DNA from: Foetidibacter luteolus
GTDB taxonomy: Bacteria; Bacteroidota; Bacteroidia; Chitinophagales; Chitinophagaceae
DNA: 64,000 bases
Direction: 5' to 3'
Assembly: GCF_009650435.1 (NCBI RefSeq)
Contig: NZ_VVIP01000049.1
Span: forward strand, 100,563 to 164,562
The translations under genes and the position numbers were made by a program. The first letter of the stretch is position 1, and every line of letters starts with the position of its first letter. The notes below the pieces were generated by a model that was given only the letters and a program-made list of their open reading frames with translations, was not told the origin of the DNA and searched no databases. Below are positions 59,969-64,000 of this stretch, one piece after another.

Positions 59969-62900
59969 TTATTTAACGTAACCTGTTTCGTATAACCATA
60001 TTCTAAGCAGCGAAATCAACTGGTCTGTATCAACCGGCTTGGATATATAATCTGAAGCGCCGATCTGAATGCATTTTTCACGGTCTCCCGTCATTGCCTT
60101 GGCGGTAACAGCTATGATGGGCAGCTTTTTCCATGCCGGGCTCTTTCTTATCTCGGCTATGGCTTCGTAACCATCCAGCACAGGCATCATCATATCCATA
60201 AGAATGATGTTGATATCCGGGTGCTGCTCCATCAACTGCAGCACTTCTTTGCCATCCATAGCTGTAAGCACCTGCATCTTATGTCGTTCCAGCGCTTTGG
60301 TCATGGAGAAAATATTTCTTACATCATCGTCCGCAATCAACACTTTTTTCTGCTGCAGCACATCATCCAGCGAACCCAGTTTTTTTGTCCCCGGGTCTTT
60401 TTTCTGCTTATGTTCTTCTACCAGGTGCAGAAAGAGCGAAACCTCATCTTTTATGCGCTGATAAGAATGTGCTGTTTTAACAACAATGCTGTCGGCATAT
60501 TGCTTAATGCGCAACTCCTCTGTCTTGGAAAGGCTTTTACCGGTAAAGATGATAACTGGAACATTTTCCAGGTCGTTGTTTTGCTTTACGGCTTCCAGTG
60601 CTTCGTAAGCTTTTTGATCAGGGATGCCCATATCCAGAATAACGCAGTCAACTTCTTTGTTCTTCAGCAGGTCAACACTCGCCTCTACGCTCCCTGATAT
60701 TTCCGAATTTACATCGTAGGTGGAAAGAAAATAAGCCAGCGCCCTGGCATGCCTTGTGTTTTCTTCTACAATGATTACTTTTTTGGATTCTTTCTTTAAC
60801 ACATATTCAATCCGGGAGAAGATATTCTCCACCTGGTCCAGCGGGATGGGCTTATTGATAAAATCAACTGCCCCTCTTACAAGACTTTCTTTCCTTGCTT
60901 CAAAAGATGACATGGTGTGCACCGGTATGGGCTTGGTTACAGGATCTTTCTTTAGTTCATCCATTACCTGCAGGCCGTCTTTAACGGGCAACTGTATATC
61001 CAGCAATATGCCGCTGGGCCGGTAAATACGTGCCAGGTCTATGGCGTAATCACCTCTTACGGTAACTATTCCTTTGTAGCCTTTTTGCCTTGTAAAGTCC
61101 AGCAGTACTTTGGCAAAGGGGGTATCGTCTTCCACTATCAATATGGTTTTATCGCCCGGCTGTATGTTGTTACGGTCATCGGGTACATCTTCGGGTATGG
61201 CATCTGTTGTGTAAGGCCCAATTTGCTTTTCCTCTGCTGTAGCCATAATATCTTCCATTGGCGGTGTATGTGGCTGCTGCGTCTCTCTGTTGGCGGAAAG
61301 CTCCACCGCCACCTGCCTGTTAAACGGCAACCAAAAAACAAATTCGCTGCCCTTATCCGGTTCGCTGGTAAGGCTTATATCGCCACCGAGCAATACCGCT
61401 AATTGTCGGCTGATGGAAAGGCCCAGTCCGGTACCGCCGTACTTGCGCTTGGTTGATCCATCGGCTTGCTGGAATGCCTCGAATATCAAATGCTGTTTGT
61501 CTTTGGCTATGCCTATACCTGAATCCTTTACTGAAAACTCCACAAACCCTTCCCTTGTTGCTGAAGGACGTACAGTTAGGTTAATATAACCTTTGTGTGT
61601 AAACTTAAGCGCATTGGAAAGCAGGTTCTTCAACACCTGTTCCAGGCGCATTTTATCGGTTTGAAGGTCTGCCGGTACACCTGGCTCAATGGCAAGGTTA
61701 AGCGCCACATTTTTTTCTTTGGCCAGCGGCTCAAATAAGGCCCGCATGTTTTCAAGAATAACCGCCGGTTGCAAAAACTCGTAATCCAGCTCCATTTTGC
61801 CAGACTCAATTTTCGACAGGTCAAGTATCTCATTTATCAACTGCAGCAACCCGTTGCCGGAACTTTGAATAACGCTGGCATACTCTACCTGGTCAGCCTT
61901 TAAATTGCCATCACTGTTTTCTGCCAGCAGCCTTGACAACAGTAATATTGAGTTAAGCGGCGTTCGCAATTCATGTGACATGTTGGCCAGGAACTCCGAC
62001 TTATACTTTACACTCAAAGCAAGTTCTTCGGCTTTCTTCTGTATATCCAGGTTGCGAACTACAACCAGGTGGTTTTTTTCCTCCAGTTGTCTTGTACGCT
62101 CTTCCAGTTCCTGGTTTACTTCCTGCAGTTCCTCCTGTTGTACTTTAAGCTCTTCTTCAGATACCTGCAGCTTTTCAGCCTGTGCTTCCAGTTCGGTATT
62201 CAGGTTTTCCAATTCGCTGTGCTGTGCCTGCATTTCTTCTGCCTGGGCCTGTGTTTCTTCCAGCAGTTCCTTAAGTTTTGCACGGTTTTGGGCCGTATTT
62301 ACAGCCATGCCCAACCTGCCGGAAACCTCGTTAAAAAAAAGCATTTCCCGTTCATTGTATGGCGATAAAGATGCCAGTTCAATAACAGCTATTAAGCTTC
62401 CTTCAAAAAATACAGGAAATACAAAAATGTTCTTTGGCTTTATTTCGCCACCACTAAAGCTTATCAGCAAATCCGTTTCATCAATACCCGTTAAGTTTAT
62501 CTGCTTTTTACTCAAGGCGCACTGCCCGGCAAGCCCTTCGCCAAACATCAACTCTTCTTTGCCGGGTATGGGCTTAAAAGCATAGCTGCTTTTTATACGC
62601 AGCCAGTTGCCGTTTGCTACAACATAAAAAACGCCGGCCTGGCTGGCAGTGTAACAGCAAATAAAGTCCAGGGCGTCAAAAGCAATAGCGGCAGTGTCTT
62701 TATCGCCGGCCAGTTTTTCACTTAAACCTGCAATGCCCTTTTGCAGCCATTCATTAGAAGAAATGAGCCCGAAGGAATAATCCAGCGATTTAGCCATTTC
62801 ATTAAGCGAAGCTGATAAACTGCCAAGCGAATCATTTTCTTTATCGTTTACCCTCACTTTGTAATCCCCTTTGGAAATATCATGCGCTATCCTCTCTATT

Positions 62901-63583
62901 ATGCGAAGACGGTTTTTTATCTCTTCGTCTTTTCTATACAGTGTAAGGTTCAGCGCCGCCTTTTCGTCATAATCATCGCTCACCTTTTTGTAAAACAGTA
63001 TGGTAATTAAAAAAGAAAGTGCTGCCGCTATAATTATCAAAACCGGCGTATAATCTGCAAACCGGTTCATACGGTGTGTACGTTCTGCCAACAACGTATT
63101 TTCGGTGATCTGAATTTTACGGACTATCTCCCTTGCGCTGTCCATAGCGTTTTTACCTTCCTTAAGTTTAAACACATCTGTTGCCAAACCTGCTTTTTTC
63201 TCATCAATTAGTTGCTGCAGCATATTAAACCGGCGGTTAATAAGGCCTTCCAGTTCTGAGCAAAGTGTCTGCTGTCCAGGGTTATCCTGCGTCAGTTCCC
63301 TTACTTTCTCCAAAGCAGCTATTGCTTTGGCCATGGCTCCTGAGTAAGGTTCCAGAAAATCTTTTTCGCCCGATAACAGGTAACCACGCTGGCCTGTTTC
63401 CGCATCCTTCATAAACGAGATAATTTCCTGGCTTTCACGCAGCACGTTATCCGTATGGTTAACTTCACGGGCACTGCCAATAAGGTTCTGGATGCTTACA
63501 TAAGATGCCACCGAACTTATCAGCAGGAACAATAACGACAAGCCGAAGCCAATCTGCAGATTTCTTTTAAAACTCATGCTCAT
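59969..63583 (-). CDS. hybrid sensor histidine kinase, CHASE3-HAMP-GAF-HisKA-HATPase-REC3
   Basis: A 1204-residue membrane kinase. Two helices (about 11-30 and 179-197) bracket a CHASE3 sensor (40-175, AETGQRGYLLSGE). HAMP (200-265), GAF (280-430) and a long coiled coil (432-520) follow. HisKA has His537 in MSHELRTPL; HATPase has Asn657, DSGIGIA and GGTGLGLS. Three receivers follow: Asp862, Asp984 and Asp1130. Typical of Bacteroidota orphan phosphorelay clusters with CheR/CheB. The signal is unknown. A 67-bp tandem repeat lies upstream of its start. Confidence 0.94.
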   Translation of the reverse strand: MSMSFKRNLQIGFGLSLLFLLISSVASYVSIQNLIGSAREVNHTDNVLRESQEIISFMKDAETGQRGYLLSGEKDFLEPYSGAMAKAIAALEKVRELTQDNPGQQTLCSELEGLINRRFNMLQQLIDEKKAGLATDVFKLKEGKNAMDSAREIVRKIQITENTLLAERTHRMNRFADYTPVLIIIAAALSFLITILFYKKVSDDYDEKAALNLTLYRKDEEIKNRLRIIERIAHDISKGDYKVRVNDKENDSLGSLSASLNEMAKSLDYSFGLISSNEWLQKGIAGLSEKLAGDKDTAAIAFDALDFICCYTASQAGVFYVVANGNWLRIKSSYAFKPIPGKEELMFGEGLAGQCALSKKQINLTGIDETDLLISFSGGEIKPKNIFVFPVFFEGSLIAVIELASLSPYNEREMLFFNEVSGRLGMAVNTAQNRAKLKELLEETQAQAEEMQAQHSELENLNTELEAQAEKLQVSEEELKVQQEELQEVNQELEERTRQLEEKNHLVVVRNLDIQKKAEELALSVKYKSEFLANMSHELRTPLNSILLLSRLLAENSDGNLKADQVEYASVIQSSGNGLLQLINEILDLSKIESGKMELDYEFLQPAVILENMRALFEPLAKEKNVALNLAIEPGVPADLQTDKMRLEQVLKNLLSNALKFTHKGYINLTVRPSATREGFVEFSVKDSGIGIAKDKQHLIFEAFQQADGSTKRKYGGTGLGLSISRQLAVLLGGDISLTSEPDKGSEFVFWLPFNRQVAVELSANRETQQPHTPPMEDIMATAEEKQIGPYTTDAIPEDVPDDRNNIQPGDKTILIVEDDTPFAKVLLDFTRQKGYKGIVTVRGDYAIDLARIYRPSGILLDIQLPVKDGLQVMDELKKDPVTKPIPVHTMSSFEARKESLVRGAVDFINKPIPLDQVENIFSRIEYVLKKESKKVIIVEENTRHARALAYFLSTYDVNSEISGSVEASVDLLKNKEVDCVILDMGIPDQKAYEALEAVKQNNDLENVPVIIFTGKSLSKTEELRIKQYADSIVVKTAHSYQRIKDEVSLFLHLVEEHKQKKDPGTKKLGSLDDVLQQKKVLIADDDVRNIFSMTKALERHKMQVLTAMDGKEVLQLMEQHPDINIILMDMMMPVLDGYEAIAEIRKSPAWKKLPIIAVTAKAMTGDREKCIQIGASDYISKPVDTDQLISLLRIWLYETGYVK

Positions 63584-64000
63584 GATTAGTACAGTTGAGT
63601 GTTTTCATTTTACGGACAGCAGGCGCATGTATCGGTAAGACTCTCTTACATCAATACAACCTACCTTAAAAAGTACTTCGTAAATCGTCGTACTTGCTTT
63701 TACATCGCACAACACACATCCAACATCTTACATAAAAAAGTACATCGTACTTCGTAAATCGTACTTTTTTACATCGTACACCCCACATCAAACATCTAAC
63801 ATATCACAAGTACTTCGTAAATCGTACTTTTTACATCGTACATCCCACATCCAACATCTAACATATCACAAGTACTTCGTACTTCGTAAATAGTACTTTT
63901 TACATCGTACATCCCACATCAAACATCTACCATAAGTAAGTACTTCGTACTTCGTAAATCGTACTTTTTTACATCGTACATCCCACATCCAACATCTAAC
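63584..64000. other. upstream region of the hybrid kinase
   Basis: The first 80 bp are non-repetitive and may hold the kinase promoter; from 63671 on the DNA is the 67-bp tandem array, which runs past the end of the window. Confidence 0.6.
63671..64000. repeat. 67-bp tandem repeat array, at least 5 units
   Basis: Units begin at 63671, 63738, 63808, 63870 and 63938 (periods 67, 70, 62, 68). Each holds AAGTACTTCGTAAATCGTAC followed by TTTTTACATCGTACATCCCA and CATCCAACATCTAACAT. AAGTAC...GTACTT gives each unit a small hairpin. Units 4 and 5 contain an extra CTTCGTA. A related fragment is at 46128. Confidence 0.9.

Noticed and set aside
63671..64000. Regular repeats resembling a CRISPR array
   Set aside because: The whole 67-bp unit is repeated with no unique spacers, periods vary from 62 to 70, and no cas gene is near.

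Overview
The window looks like a chromosomal segment of a Bacteroidota bacterium, most likely of the Chitinophagaceae type. The evidence is the gene content: an ELWxxDGT-repeat protein, DUF5020 and FadL-like outer-membrane proteins, YpdA, a 410-residue eukaryotic-type NADP isocitrate dehydrogenase, GlxA-type AraC regulators, many Sec and lipoprotein signals, GH13/GH20/GH43 enzymes, and an almost complete lack of Shine-Dalgarno sequences. I see no rRNA, tRNA, CRISPR array or intact transposase gene. Assignments come from reading motifs; no database was searched.

Layout. 0-7 kb: a partial DUF2279 protein, a periplasmic metallo-beta-lactamase-fold hydrolase, a secreted protein, a 58-residue lipoprotein, a 1.3 kb nest of repeats, then an esterase and a GH13 alpha-glucosidase. 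7-16 kb: a TPR membrane protein divergent from a secreted caspase-like protease; a CRP-type regulator with mdaB and an Hsp31-like gene, separated by a perfect TGTGA-N6-TCACA site; an SRPBCC protein divergent from a GlxA-type regulator; a PAS histidine kinase. 16-19 kb: a VOC protein and an ABC permease. 19.5-24.2 kb: an AT-richer island, all on the minus strand, with a proline-dehydrogenase-like gene, a LCIB-type (theta) carbonic anhydrase, a decayed bestrophin channel, a potassium channel, an NTF2-like protein, a DoxX-like protein and a hypothetical. 24.6-38 kb: GH43, cupin, coaE, envelope proteins, ypdA, DUF5020, DUF1345, icd and a GDSL lipoprotein. 38.5-45.2 kb: an AT-rich surface-glycan cluster. 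46-51 kb: a SUMF1-domain protein, a Tat-exported Gfo/Idh oxidoreductase and a GH20 hexosaminidase, apparently sharing an operator. 51-57 kb: the ELWxxDGT protein and the mntR-mntH pair. 57.6-63.6 kb: two response regulators, CheB, CheR and a large hybrid kinase. The window ends in a 67-bp tandem repeat.

The most striking unit is the island operon NTF2 > K+ channel > bestrophin > LCIB-like carbonic anhydrase. The first three reading frames are joined by TAATG overlaps, and the carbonic anhydrase starts 13 bp after the bestrophin stop. Bestrophins and LCIB proteins work together in the algal CO2-concentrating mechanism, so a bacterial operon pairing them is suggestive. In this strain the bestrophin gene is broken by an internal deletion, a frameshift and a nonsense codon.

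The second theme is the amount of intergenic repeat DNA: about eleven copies of an element centred on TTGCGTCGCA, a 160-bp element in three copies, a 122-bp MITE-like insertion with an 11-bp target duplication and an empty site preserved nearby, tandem hairpin units at 49 kb, and the terminal 67-bp array.
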